A stretch of DNA of 64,000 nt, taken from Bog-473 sp963745175 (lineage in GTDB: Bacteria; Actinomycetota; Acidimicrobiia; Acidimicrobiales; RAAP-2). Shown piece after piece: positions 32,685 through 47,124 of this stretch (its first letter is position 1; each line of letters begins with the position of its first letter). The position numbers were made by a program, and so were the translations under genes. The notes under the pieces were generated by a model, which was given only the letters and a program-made list of their open reading frames with translations, was not told the DNA's origin and did no database searches. The DNA lies in NCBI GenBank assembly GCA_963745175.1, contig CAVUWK010000006.1:434001-498000 (forward strand), read 5' to 3'.

Positions 32685-33641
32685 TCAGGCGGCGGGCGTG
32701 CCGGCCACGAACCGCATGACGACGTCGGCCAGCTCGGTCCCGCGGTCCTCCTGGAGGAAATGCCCCGCACCCCCGATGGTGATCCCCGCTGCGCCGGGCA
32801 CCTGCGCCTGGAGCACCTCGGCCCAGCCGCGGGTCGCCGGATCGCCATCGGAGAACGCGGTCAGGAACGGGCCGTCGAAGCGGGCCAGTGCCTCCATGGT
32901 GCGGACGTTCACGCGCGCGCACGCGCTGGTCGGGGTCAGGCCCATGAGCAAAGGGAGTTGGCGGGGTCCCGCGCAGAAGGTCTCGTCGGGGAACGGCGCG
33001 TCGTAGGCCGCCAGGACGGCTTCCGGGACATCCGACTCGGTGGCCCCCTGCACGAAGAGGCTGGGTTGGAAGGGCGTGAGCTCCTGGGTGAGGCGCTGAT
33101 AGTCGAGCAGTTGCTGCTCCACGGTGACCGTCCCGTCCGGGCCGGCGTGGCAGGCCCATTCCAACCGGCCCGCCAGCGCGGGATCGGCTGTGTGCAGCAC
33201 GGTGTTGGCGGCGACGACGCGCTGGACGAGACCGGGTTTGGCCGTGAGGAGACCCAAGCCGATCGGGCCGCCCCAGTCCTGGACGACGAGTGTGAGCCCG
33301 GACAGGCCGACGGCGGTGACGAACTGGGCGAGCCAGTCGATGTGGGCCTGCACCGAGTACGCCGTGCGGTCGAACGGCTTGTCGGACCGGCCGAAGCCGA
33401 TCAGGTCCGGCGCCACGGCGCGCAGGCCCTGCTCGGCCAGGCGGGCCACGACGGTGCGGTAGAGGTAGGACCAGGTTGGTTGCCCGTGCAGCAGGAGGAC
33501 GCCTTCGGCGTCGGCCGGTCCCTCATCCACGTAGTGCATGCGCAGCCCGTCAGCCAGCGTGGCGTAGCGGGGGGTGAAGGGGAACCCCGGAAGGTCGGCG
33601 AAGCGCTCGTCGGGTGTCCGGACGGCCTGCATGACGCTCAT
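32685..33641 (-). CDS. Haloalkane dehalogenase-like alpha/beta hydrolase
   Basis: A 318-residue protein closest in pattern to subfamily HLD-I. The nucleophile Asp122 is in VVQDWGG, followed by the halide-stabilising Trp123. The oxyanion stretch is HGQPTWSYLYR at 52-62, the acid lies in FSDGDPATRGW (about 265-267), and His294 is in GGAGHFLQEDRG. It would split carbon-halogen bonds to give an alcohol and halide. The natural substrate is unknown. No signal peptide. A small inverted repeat (AGTGG/CCACT) lies just upstream of its ATG, toward the divergent flavin oxidase gene. Confidence 0.88.
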   Translation of the reverse strand: MSVMQAVRTPDERFADLPGFPFTPRYATLADGLRMHYVDEGPADAEGVLLLHGQPTWSYLYRTVVARLAEQGLRAVAPDLIGFGRSDKPFDRTAYSVQAHIDWLAQFVTAVGLSGLTLVVQDWGGPIGLGLLTAKPGLVQRVVAANTVLHTADPALAGRLEWACHAGPDGTVTVEQQLLDYQRLTQELTPFQPSLFVQGATESDVPEAVLAAYDAPFPDETFCAGPRQLPLLMGLTPTSACARVNVRTMEALARFDGPFLTAFSDGDPATRGWAEVLQAQVPGAAGITIGGAGHFLQEDRGTELADVVMRFVAGTPAA

Positions 33642-33691
33642 AGTGGCGCACCACTGGCACGCGGGGCGCCGGGCCTGGTGGACTCGGGGCG

Positions 33692-34831
33692 GTGAAAGGG
33701 GAATCCTGCGACGTGGCCGTGGTCGGCGCCGGGCTCGTCGGGCTGTCCCTGGGCTACGAGCTGGCGTGCCTGGGGGCGAGCGTGACGGTCGTCGACGCCG
33801 GGCGCGTCGGGCGGGCCACCGACGCCGGGGCGGGCATCCTGTCGCCGCTCACGAGCGCCGAGAACGACGCGGCGCTGTGGCCGTTCCTGCGGCAGGCCGG
33901 TGACCACTACCCGGCGTTGTTGGGGCGGCTGGAGGCCGACGGGGCGGACGTCGCCGGGGCGGGCTATGGCCGCAGCGGCATCCTGTCCATCGGCTTGCGC
34001 GAGAACGAGGACGCATGGTTCGCCCCCTTTGCCGACCTGGTGCTGCGCAGGGCGCCGGGGGAGGTCGTCGAGATGACCCCCGAAGAGGCCGGAGCGCTCT
34101 TCCCCCCTTTGGGCCCCGTCCACCGCGTCCTGCACGCCCCCGAGTCGGCGCGGGTCGACGGCCGGGGCATGGCGGCCGCACTGCGCCAGGCCGCCGTGGC
34201 GCGCGGGATCGAGTTCGTGACCGGCGCCGTGCACGGTGTCGTCGGTGCGCAGGGGCACGTCGCCGCCCTCGCGGTCGAGGGTCAGGGGGATGTGGCGTGC
34301 GGCGCCGTGGCCGTCGCCGGCGGTGCTTGGACCGCGGCGATGGGCGAGTGGCTCGACGCCAAGCTGCCGGTGGGTCCGACGAAGGGTCAGATCGTGCATC
34401 TCGGCGTCGATGCGGACACGGGCGGCTGGCCCATCGTGCAGCCGCTGCTCACCCACTATCTCGTGCCCTGGCCCGGTGGCCGGGTGGCGTGCGGCGGCAC
34501 CTTCGAGGCGCGCGCCGGGTTCTCGGTCAGCGTGACGGCAGCAGGGCTCCACGAGCTCCTGCGCGAGGGTCTCACCGTCGCACCCGGGCTGAAGGCGGCG
34601 AGCTACCTCGAGACGCGGGTGGGGCTGCGGCCCACGTCGGCGGACGACCGCGCCGTCGTCGGCCGGGTTCCCGGGTGGGGCAACGTCTGGGTGGCCACCG
34701 GCCACGGCGCCAACGGTCTGCTGCAGGGGCCGCTCTCGGCCCGGGTGTTGGCGCACACCGTGGCCGGGGCGGCGCTGCCGGGGGACGAGGTGGCCTTGCC
34801 GGCCTCGTTCGACCCCGGGCGATTCGCCTGA
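33692..34831 (+). CDS. FAD-dependent oxidoreductase of the D-amino-acid/glycine oxidase family
   Basis: A 379-residue DAO-type flavoenzyme. It has an N-terminal dinucleotide fold (VAVVGAGLVGLSLGYELA), VVDAG, the GAGILSPL segment, and a C-terminal flavin contact (GLRPTSADDRAVVGRVPG and ATGHGANGLLQGP). It starts at GTG. It is similar in plan to ThiO at 37.5 kb but is not next to thiamine genes, so glycine, sarcosine or another amine is equally possible. The corA gene follows closely. Confidence 0.85.
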   Translation: MKGESCDVAVVGAGLVGLSLGYELACLGASVTVVDAGRVGRATDAGAGILSPLTSAENDAALWPFLRQAGDHYPALLGRLEADGADVAGAGYGRSGILSIGLRENEDAWFAPFADLVLRRAPGEVVEMTPEEAGALFPPLGPVHRVLHAPESARVDGRGMAAALRQAAVARGIEFVTGAVHGVVGAQGHVAALAVEGQGDVACGAVAVAGGAWTAAMGEWLDAKLPVGPTKGQIVHLGVDADTGGWPIVQPLLTHYLVPWPGGRVACGGTFEARAGFSVSVTAAGLHELLREGLTVAPGLKAASYLETRVGLRPTSADDRAVVGRVPGWGNVWVATGHGANGLLQGPLSARVLAHTVAGAALPGDEVALPASFDPGRFA

Positions 34832-34878
34832 ACGAGGTCATCCACCCGGGCGTCGTCGGGTGCGGGGAGACTGGGGCC

Positions 34879-35862
34879 GTGCTGCAAGGGACCCTGCGCC
34901 AGGACGAGCACGACACGCCCGCCACGACCGAGAACGTGCTCGCCGCCCTGGCCGGGACAGGGTTCTTCTGGCTCGACCTCGACGACGATGCGTCGGACGG
35001 CATGGTCGGCGAACTGTTGGGCGCCCACTTCAAGTTCCACCATCTCGCCGTCGAGTCGGCGGGACGCTTCAACCAGCGCCCGCGGGTCGACCTCTACGAC
35101 AATTTCGTGTATCTGGTGGCGCGGGGCGCCGACCCGGACCACACGGGCAACGCCGAGGTCCACTGTTTCTGGACGGACCGCTACGTCGTCACGGTGCACC
35201 GCGGTGAGTGCCCGACGCTGGCCCACACGCGGGACCGGCTCGAGCGCCACCCGGTCGCCCAGGTCGCCTCGCCCCAGCTCGTCATCGTGTACCTCGTCAT
35301 CGGCTCGCTGGTGGACAGCTTCTTCCCGGTCCTCTCCAAGTTCGATGACAAGATCGACGCGCTGGAGGACCAGATCCTCAAGATGCCGACCGAGGCGCAG
35401 CTCGGCGAGCTGTTCGACATGAAGCGCTCCCTCATCGAGATGCGCAAGATCGTGGCGCCCGAACGCGACATGGTTGCGAGCATCAACGCCGGCGTCACCG
35501 ACGTGCCCGGGATGAACGAGGAGGCAACGCGCTACTTCCGCGACCTCTACGACCACCTGATCCGCGTGGCGGACATGGTCGACAACTACCGGGACCTGCT
35601 GTCGAGCGTCATGGACACGCACCTGTCAACGGTGTCGAACCGCCTCAATGTCGTGATGAAGCAGCTCACGATCATCGCCACCATCTTCCTGCCGTTGAGC
35701 TTCCTCACGGGGTTCTTCGGCCAGAACTTCGGCTACCTGGTGCGCAGTATCGCTCCGACTTGGACCTTCTTCGTGCTGGGGGTCGGCCTGGAGATCGTCA
35801 CCGTGGTGTTCCTGATCGTCTATTTCCGCCGCAAGGGCTGGCTCGGCGGGCCGGCGGTCTGA
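34879..35862 (+). CDS. corA: CorA-family Mg2+/divalent cation transporter
   Basis: A CorA-type channel of about 327 residues. An N-terminal cytoplasmic domain (FFWLDLDDD, VDLYDNFVYLVARG) is followed by long helices (LIEMRKIVAPERDMV, LYDHLIRVADMVDNYRDLL) and two C-terminal membrane helices (IIATIFLPLSFLTGFFG and FFVLGVGLEIVTVVFLIVYF). The signature loop after helix 1 reads GQN where CorA normally has GMN, so ion preference may differ. GTG 34879 is chosen for the GGGGAG before it. CTG 34828 overlapping the previous stop is an alternative. Its TGA abuts the patatin gene stop. Confidence 0.88.
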   Translation: MLQGTLRQDEHDTPATTENVLAALAGTGFFWLDLDDDASDGMVGELLGAHFKFHHLAVESAGRFNQRPRVDLYDNFVYLVARGADPDHTGNAEVHCFWTDRYVVTVHRGECPTLAHTRDRLERHPVAQVASPQLVIVYLVIGSLVDSFFPVLSKFDDKIDALEDQILKMPTEAQLGELFDMKRSLIEMRKIVAPERDMVASINAGVTDVPGMNEEATRYFRDLYDHLIRVADMVDNYRDLLSSVMDTHLSTVSNRLNVVMKQLTIIATIFLPLSFLTGFFGQNFGYLVRSIAPTWTFFVLGVGLEIVTVVFLIVYFRRKGWLGGPAV

Positions 35863-37320
35863 TCAGTCGCGACCCGATGAGAAGGCCGGCAGGCCCTGCG
35901 GACGCTCGGCCGTATGGGCCTCGTAGCCGGTCCACCAGTCTTCACAGCCGTCGGGCACGGGGAAGCCGAGCTGCTTGCGCCGGTCGACCAGGGCGCGCAC
36001 CGCCTCCTTGTGCTCGCGGACCAGGGCCAGCGTCCCGGCATCCCCGTCCCCGATGCGACCGACGGCCCACAGCGACTCCTCGAGGCGCCAAGCCTGGCGC
36101 CGGGCCTCGACGATCGCATCGGTGCCCTCGGCGATCCCGGCCGCGATGCCGGCGTCACCATCCGCCAGGACGTCGGCGGCGCGCAGCCAGCCGTAGTCCT
36201 TGTTGATGCGCAAGAGGCCCGGCTCGACCTCGAAGAGCCCCACCACGTCGACGACGGGGTCGATCGTCGTCAGTGTCGTCCCGTCGGGCAGGGCCACGTT
36301 GAGATTCGAGATCTGCCGCTCGGCCACCCCGATCATGCCCATCGACCGCAGGCCGATGTAGCCGGCGGGGGCCGCGGCGTAGTTCCGTTCGTCACGCGGC
36401 AGCGTGAGCGGCACGGCCACGACGGCGATGATCCGTGTCGCCCCCAGCGCCGCCGCGGCGGCCACGGGCACGATCTCGATCACGCCACCGTCGACGTAGT
36501 CGTCGTCTGCCATCGGGTGCGGCGGGAACACCATGGGAACGCTGGCCGACGCGATGGCGCCGTCCACGATCTCGACCGGGCCGGCGGAGTCACCGGGCGC
36601 AGGGGTGCGGGCGTCGGACTCGACGATCGTGCCGTCCTCGGACACGAAACGCAGGACCCCGGCCCGCAGCGCCGTGACCGCCAGACGGAGTTGCAGGCCC
36701 GGGCGGGCGATCAGCTCGGGGTCGACCGCCCGCACGCCGTCGTCGCTCCCGTGGCGGAGCGCACCGGCCAGCGGGTCGAGGTTGAGGACCGCGCTGCCGC
36801 TGGTGCGGAGGTGCCGCCGGACCCGGGGCAACCGCAGCCCGGCCCCGGCGACCAGCCGGGCGATGTGCCGCTGCCGGCGGCGCCGGGCCCGCCGGGCCTG
36901 ACGCCTGCCCTTGCGGTCGGACGTGGTGGAGGGGACCACGTCATCGCCGGCAAGCACGGTGGAGGGGGTGAGAGGGAAGGGAGGGCGGGTGCCCTCGGTG
37001 AGCTCCTGGTGGATCTCGCGGCCGAGCGTCGTGCCGTCGAGCGCGCCCAGCCAGGCCTGCTTGCCGAAGACGTGCTCGGTCTGCGTCCAGGCCAGCACGT
37101 CGCCCTCGATCTCGTCGACCCGCTCGAGGAACTCGGGGAGCGTCCGCGCCTGCGCCAGGACGGTGGCGGCGATGGCGCCGGCGGAGGTCGCGGTGATGAT
37201 GTCGGGGACGATGCCCTCTACGCCGACCAGGTACTGGAGCACCCCGACCTCGAAGGACCCCTTGGTTCCCCCGCCGGCCAGCACGAACGCGGTGGGACCG
37301 GCGAGGGGTGCGGGAGGCAT
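35863..37320 (-). CDS. Patatin-like phospholipase
   Basis: A 485-residue protein. The oxyanion motif is GGGTKGSFEVG at residues 16-26, the nucleophile Ser46 is in ATSAGAI (first Gly of GxSxG replaced by Ala), and the catalytic Asp lies in YVDGGVIEIVP. Between them is a basic insert (KGRRQARRARRRRQRH, about residues 138-153) and a variable region. It probably hydrolyses lipid esters, likely at the membrane given the basic patch. ATG 37320 lies 7 nt after TACAAT. It is convergent with corA with zero spacing. Confidence 0.88.
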   Translation of the reverse strand: MPPAPLAGPTAFVLAGGGTKGSFEVGVLQYLVGVEGIVPDIITATSAGAIAATVLAQARTLPEFLERVDEIEGDVLAWTQTEHVFGKQAWLGALDGTTLGREIHQELTEGTRPPFPLTPSTVLAGDDVVPSTTSDRKGRRQARRARRRRQRHIARLVAGAGLRLPRVRRHLRTSGSAVLNLDPLAGALRHGSDDGVRAVDPELIARPGLQLRLAVTALRAGVLRFVSEDGTIVESDARTPAPGDSAGPVEIVDGAIASASVPMVFPPHPMADDDYVDGGVIEIVPVAAAAALGATRIIAVVAVPLTLPRDERNYAAAPAGYIGLRSMGMIGVAERQISNLNVALPDGTTLTTIDPVVDVVGLFEVEPGLLRINKDYGWLRAADVLADGDAGIAAGIAEGTDAIVEARRQAWRLEESLWAVGRIGDGDAGTLALVREHKEAVRALVDRRKQLGFPVPDGCEDWWTGYEAHTAERPQGLPAFSSGRD

Positions 37321-37327
37321 TCGGGAG

Positions 37328-37333
37328 ATTGTA
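37328..37333 (-). promoter_or_regulatory. -10 element of the patatin gene (leaderless)
   Basis: On the minus strand TACAAT, close to consensus, ends 7 nt before ATG 37320. It lies just after the thiS stop. Confidence 0.5.
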
Positions 37334-37339
37334 CGGCGG

Positions 37340-37555
37340 TCAGCCGCCGGCGGCGGCGCTCACCACCTCGACCAGGGATCCGGCGCGGGCGGGCGTGGTG
37401 GCCCACTCCGACCTCGGGATGACGGCGCGATCGACGGCGACCGCGACCCCCTTGGGCTCGTCGGCCAAGGTGAGCGCGGCCACCAGATCGGCGATGGTGG
37501 AGCCGTCCCGCACCTCCACCCGCTCACCGTTGACGTGGAGGGCCAGGGTGGTCAT
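37340..37555 (-). CDS. thiS: Thiamine biosynthesis sulfur carrier ThiS
   Basis: A 71-residue ubiquitin-like protein. It begins TLALHVNGERVEVRDGSTIA and ends in the required Gly-Gly, which is thiocarboxylated to donate sulfur to the thiazole ring of thiamine. It overlaps thiO by 4 bp (ATGA). thiG, its usual partner, is not in the window. Confidence 0.9.
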   Translation of the reverse strand: MTTLALHVNGERVEVRDGSTIADLVAALTLADEPKGVAVAVDRAVIPRSEWATTPARAGSLVEVVSAAAGG

Positions 37556-38634
37556 GCCAGGAGGTCTGCCACGGCGGCGGCGGTCAGCGGCGCCAGGAGC
37601 ACGCCGTTGCGGTAGTGGCCGACGGCCGCCGCCACGCCGTCGAGCCGTGTCCACCCGATAGAGGGCGTGTTGTCGGGCGTCGCCGGCCGCAGCCCGGTGG
37701 CCGCCTCGGCCAGCTCGAGCTCGTCGACGCCGGGCACGATCGCCCGCGTGTCGCACAGCAGCTCGTGCACCGCGCCGGCGCGCACCGCGGTATCGGTGCC
37801 GCGCTCCTCGACGGTGGCGCCGACGACGACGGAACCGTCGCGCCGGGGCACCAGGTAGACCGAGCGGCCGTGCACGAGCCCGCGGACGGTGCGACCCAGC
37901 AAGGGCGCGGTCGCCCCGTCGGCCGGCCCGAGGCGCAGGATGTGCCCCTTGACCGGGCGCACGCAGGGGAGCCCCGCGCCGGCGAGCCCGTCGATGGCGG
38001 GCAGGCCGGTCCCGGCCGCCAGGACGACGTGGTCCGGGCGGAGGCGGCGGCCGTCCGTCAGGACGACCTCGGGACCCGGTCCGGCGGCCAGCGCGGCCAC
38101 GGTCCCATCCACGAACGTGACGCCACCGCCGCGACAGGCCTCTACGAGCGCCCCGAGCAGCGCGCGGTTGTCGACCTGGTGGTCGCCGGGGACCTCGATG
38201 CCGCCGCGCAGGGCGGGGCTGAGCGCGGGGACCAGGGCACGGCACTCGCTGGCGCTGCGGCGGTGGGCCTCGAGGCCGAGCGTGTGCTGGTAGGCGAGGA
38301 GGTCGTCGAGGCTGGCCCGGTCGGACGCATCGAGCGCCACTGTCACCGTGCCCGTCGTGTCGTAGCCGACGTCCCGTCCGGTGGCCCCCTCCAGGGCCGT
38401 CGCGAAGGCCGGCCAGCGCGCCGCGCCCTCCATGAGGAGTCGCGTCAGGGCCGATTCGCCGAATTGCGCCTCCGTGACCGGTGCGAGCATCCCGGCCGCC
38501 ACCCACGACGCGCCGTCACGGTCGGGGGCCGGACCGGGCGCAACCAGCGTCACATCATGTCCGTTTCGTGACAATTCCCACGCACAGGCCAGCCCGATCA
38601 CCCCGCCCCCCACGACCTGGACGCGTGACGTCAT
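37552..38634 (-). CDS. thiO: Glycine oxidase ThiO
   Basis: A 360-residue FAD enzyme oxidising glycine to the imine used for thiazole synthesis. Dinucleotide fold VQVVGGGVIGLACAWEL, GASWVAAGMLAPVTEA, VPGDHQVDNRALLGAL, RPVKGHILRL and C-terminal GLRPATPDNTPSIGW with GHYRNGVLLAPL. ATG 38634 is fixed by family length and a TAGGCT box 8 nt upstream. The pairing with thiS supports the specific name over other DAO oxidases. It is divergent from gltB across 101 bp. Confidence 0.9.
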   Translation of the reverse strand: MTSRVQVVGGGVIGLACAWELSRNGHDVTLVAPGPAPDRDGASWVAAGMLAPVTEAQFGESALTRLLMEGAARWPAFATALEGATGRDVGYDTTGTVTVALDASDRASLDDLLAYQHTLGLEAHRRSASECRALVPALSPALRGGIEVPGDHQVDNRALLGALVEACRGGGVTFVDGTVAALAAGPGPEVVLTDGRRLRPDHVVLAAGTGLPAIDGLAGAGLPCVRPVKGHILRLGPADGATAPLLGRTVRGLVHGRSVYLVPRRDGSVVVGATVEERGTDTAVRAGAVHELLCDTRAIVPGVDELELAEAATGLRPATPDNTPSIGWTRLDGVAAAVGHYRNGVLLAPLTAAAVADLLA

Positions 38635-38642
38635 ATATGACC

Positions 38643-38648
38643 AGCCTA
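38643..38648 (-). promoter_or_regulatory. -10 element of thiO (leaderless)
   Basis: TAGGCT on the minus strand ends 8 nt before ATG 38634. It lies 14 bp from the gltB -10 on the other strand. Confidence 0.45.
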
Positions 38649-38662
38649 CGAGGGCGGTCGTG

Positions 38663-38668
38663 TATTCT
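38663..38668 (+). promoter_or_regulatory. Likely -10 element of gltB (leadered)
   Basis: TATTCT in a local AT-rich stretch would give a leader of about 60 nt. GGAAGGA at 38724-38730 is a good ribosome site 5 nt before the gltB ATG. This is one of the few leadered arrangements here. Confidence 0.4.
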
Positions 38669-38735
38669 GTTCTTTCCACTTCGGGCCAACGTCGTCCCGG
38701 TCTCTTTCAACTTCTCCCCACTCGGAAGGACGCCG

Positions 38736-44835
<6,100 letters not shown>

Positions 44836-44894
44836 ACGCCGAATCAGTGTCTGCGCGCGCTCTTGCGGCGGGCCGGGGACCGTTCTCGTTACCG

Positions 44895-45089
44895 ATGGAC
44901 GAGACTCCGACCTCCACCCACGCAGCCGACGTGGACTCTGCCCTCGTCCTCGCCCGGTCTAACAAGGAGATCGTCGAGCGTCTCAATTGGCTCGTCCGCC
45001 GAGCAACGGCCGCCGAAGAGGAGATCCTCGCCTTGTTGCGTGAGCTCAACCGCCGCCGGGTGTCCCTGCCACCCACGCAGCCGACATGA
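44895..45089 (+). CDS. Small coiled-coil protein coupled to the DUF222/HNH gene
   Basis: A 64-residue mostly helical protein (LVLARSNKEIVERLNWLVRR, AAEEEILALLRELNRRRVSL). No known family. Its TGA overlaps the ATG of the next gene (ATGA at 45086-45089), so the two are probably co-translated. Whether it is a partner of the HNH protein is a guess. Confidence 0.55.
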   Translation: MDETPTSTHAADVDSALVLARSNKEIVERLNWLVRRATAAEEEILALLRELNRRRVSLPPTQPT

Positions 45090-46229
45090 TCTCAGTCGCT
45101 GCCGCCCTGTCGAACGACGAGATCGCCGACCAGCTCCATCAGGCCTTCCAGCAGAAGGCCGCTGCCGAGGGGACGATCGTCGTACTCTTGGGTGAGGTGC
45201 ACCGGCGCCAGGCCTTTCGAGACGACGGAGCGACCTCGGCCGAAGCGTGGGCCGCCAAACGCTTCGGTGTCTCGACACCGACGGCACGGGCCCTGACCCA
45301 CGTCGGCGAGAAGGCCTGGGACATGCCCCACCTGGTGGGGTCGATGTGCGCCGGGGACCTGTCCTTCGACAAGGTCCGCGCGGTGGCCGACGTGGCCACC
45401 CCCGAGACGGACGCGGAGCTCCGGGACCAGGCCGAGAAGTGCACGGTGCGCGAACTGGCCGAGGTCGCCCGCTGCAAGGCTGCGCTTACCCCGCCATCGG
45501 CGCGCTCGGAGCACGAGCGGCGCTTTCTTCGCTTCAACGAGGCGTTCCGCACCATGACGGTGCAGCTGCCTCCCGAGTCCTACGCCGAGACCCGGACCTG
45601 CCTGGAGGCCCGGGCCCGGACGGTCCCCAGCGACGGCGAGACGCCCTGGGACCAGCGCCTCTGTGACGCCTTCATGGAGATCATCCGCTCGTCGACAGGG
45701 GGCGAGGGCACCAGCCACGGCCAGCCCGTACTTCGTCGTCGCCCACGTCCCCCTCGAAGCCCTGGTCGATGAGTCAAGCGACCTGGCCGGCGAGCTCGAG
45801 CGCGACGGCCTGATCAGCACCGAGACGGTGCAAGAGATCGCCTGTGACGCCACCATCGCCATCGGGGTCGACGACGACGTCGGCCACACCATGTACGAGG
45901 GGCGGGCCCGAAGAACCCCGACCGACGCCCAGCGCCGCGAGATCATGCGCCGGGACCGACATTGCCGCTTCCCCGGCTGTACCAACGGCACCTTCACCAA
46001 CATCCACCACATCGTGCCCTGGAAGCCGGGCGGACGGACCGACCTGGACAATCTCGCGCTCCAATGCCTTTACCATCATCACCTGGTGCACTCCAAAGGC
46101 TGGACCATGTCCGGCAACGCCAACGAGGAGCTCACCTTCACCACCCCGAAGGGTCGGGTCATGACCTCGCGCCCCTCCCCGAAGTGGACCAGGGTGACGA
46201 CGGGCCCGCGAGCGGGACGGTCGAGCTAG
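45086..46229 (+). CDS. DUF222/HNH endonuclease (13E12-type) protein, frameshifted
   Basis: A member of the actinobacterial DUF222-HNH family (13E12 repeat proteins of mycobacteria). The N-terminal DUF222 part reads from ATG 45086 (AWAAKRFGVSTPTARALTHV, GDLSFDKVRAVADVA). The HNH part reads in the next frame (CRFPGCTNGTFTNIHHIVPW, GRTDLDNLALQCLYHHHLVH), with its two Cys and the His-His metal site intact. The frame is lost near the G5 run at 45698-45702. A lost CG or an extra G there explains it. Joined length is about 381 residues. The function is not established. These genes are often multi-copy and may be mobile. Confidence 0.8.
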
Positions 46230-46288
46230 CTCCTCGCCGAATAAGGGGGATCCTGGGTTCACCCACGATTCGGGCGCCGAGCGATCGG

Positions 46289-46294
46289 TACTGT
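46289..46294 (+). promoter_or_regulatory. -10 element of the alpha/beta hydrolase gene (leaderless)
   Basis: TACTGT ends exactly 7 nt before ATG 46302 and argues for that ATG over the in-frame GTG at 46293. Confidence 0.5.
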
Positions 46295-46301
46295 GCTGGC
46301 T

Positions 46302-47114
46302 ATGCCCTTCCTCGATGTCAATGGCGTCTCGCTGTACTACGAGCTGGCGGGCACGGGTGAACAGCTGTTGAGCATCTCGGGTACCGGTGGAGACCTGCGT
46401 CAGAAGCCTGGCGTGGCCGACGGCGTCGTCGGCGAGACGTTCGAGGTCCTCTCCTACGACCAGCGCGGCCTCGGCCAGAGCAGCGTGCCGCCCTGGCCCT
46501 ACGCCATGGCTGATTTCGCCGCCGACGCCGCTGGGCTCCTCGACGCCGTCGGCTGGGACGACTGTCTCGTCATGGGGGTCTCGTTCGGCGGCATGGTCGC
46601 CCAGGAGATGGCCATACGACACCCGGAGCGGGTGCGGCGATTGGCCCTGTGCTGCACCTCGGCTGGCGGCGCAGGCGGGGCCTCCTACCCGCTCCAAGAG
46701 CTGGTTGATCTGTCCCCCGAAGAGGCGTCGGCGCGGCGCATGGAGCTCCTCGACACACGATGGGACGAGGCCTGGCGGAGCGAGAACCCAGAGATGGTGG
46801 CGCTCATCGCCGAACGTATGCCCGGACGAGCGGGGGAGCCGCCTGCCGAGGGTCTGACCAACCAGTTGGCCGCCCGGGCCGAACACGACACCTCTGGGCG
46901 CCTCGGCACGATCTCGTGCCCAACCCTGGTGTGCGGCGGGAGGTTCGACGGGATCGCGCCCCCGGCCAACAGTGAGTTCCTGGCGTCGGCCATCCCCGGC
47001 GCGCGGCTCGAGATGTTCGACGGGGGCCACGCGTTCTTCATGCAAGACGCCACCGCTGTGCCGGCCATCGTCGACTTCCTCTCGGAGGGCGCGCGGACGC
47101 GGCCAGCGCCGTAG
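46302..47114 (+). CDS. Alpha/beta-fold hydrolase
   Basis: A 270-residue alpha/beta hydrolase. VLSYDQRGLGQSS is followed by the nucleophile elbow GVSFGGMVAQEMA (Ser), the acid Asp in CGGRFDGIAPP and the His in DGGHAFFMQD. It resembles the 3-oxoadipate enol-lactonase or esterase group, but no pathway genes are adjacent. No signal peptide. Its TAG stop is part of the putative pgi -10. Confidence 0.82.
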   Translation: MPFLDVNGVSLYYELAGTGEQLLSISGTGGDLRQKPGVADGVVGETFEVLSYDQRGLGQSSVPPWPYAMADFAADAAGLLDAVGWDDCLVMGVSFGGMVAQEMAIRHPERVRRLALCCTSAGGAGGASYPLQELVDLSPEEASARRMELLDTRWDEAWRSENPEMVALIAERMPGRAGEPPAEGLTNQLAARAEHDTSGRLGTISCPTLVCGGRFDGIAPPANSEFLASAIPGARLEMFDGGHAFFMQDATAVPAIVDFLSEGARTRPAP

Positions 47115-47117
47115 ATT
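47112..47117 (+). promoter_or_regulatory. -10 element of pgi built on the upstream stop codon
   Basis: TAGATT ends 7 nt before ATG 47125. TAG is the stop of the hydrolase gene. Confidence 0.45.
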
Positions 47118-47124
47118 GCCAGTC

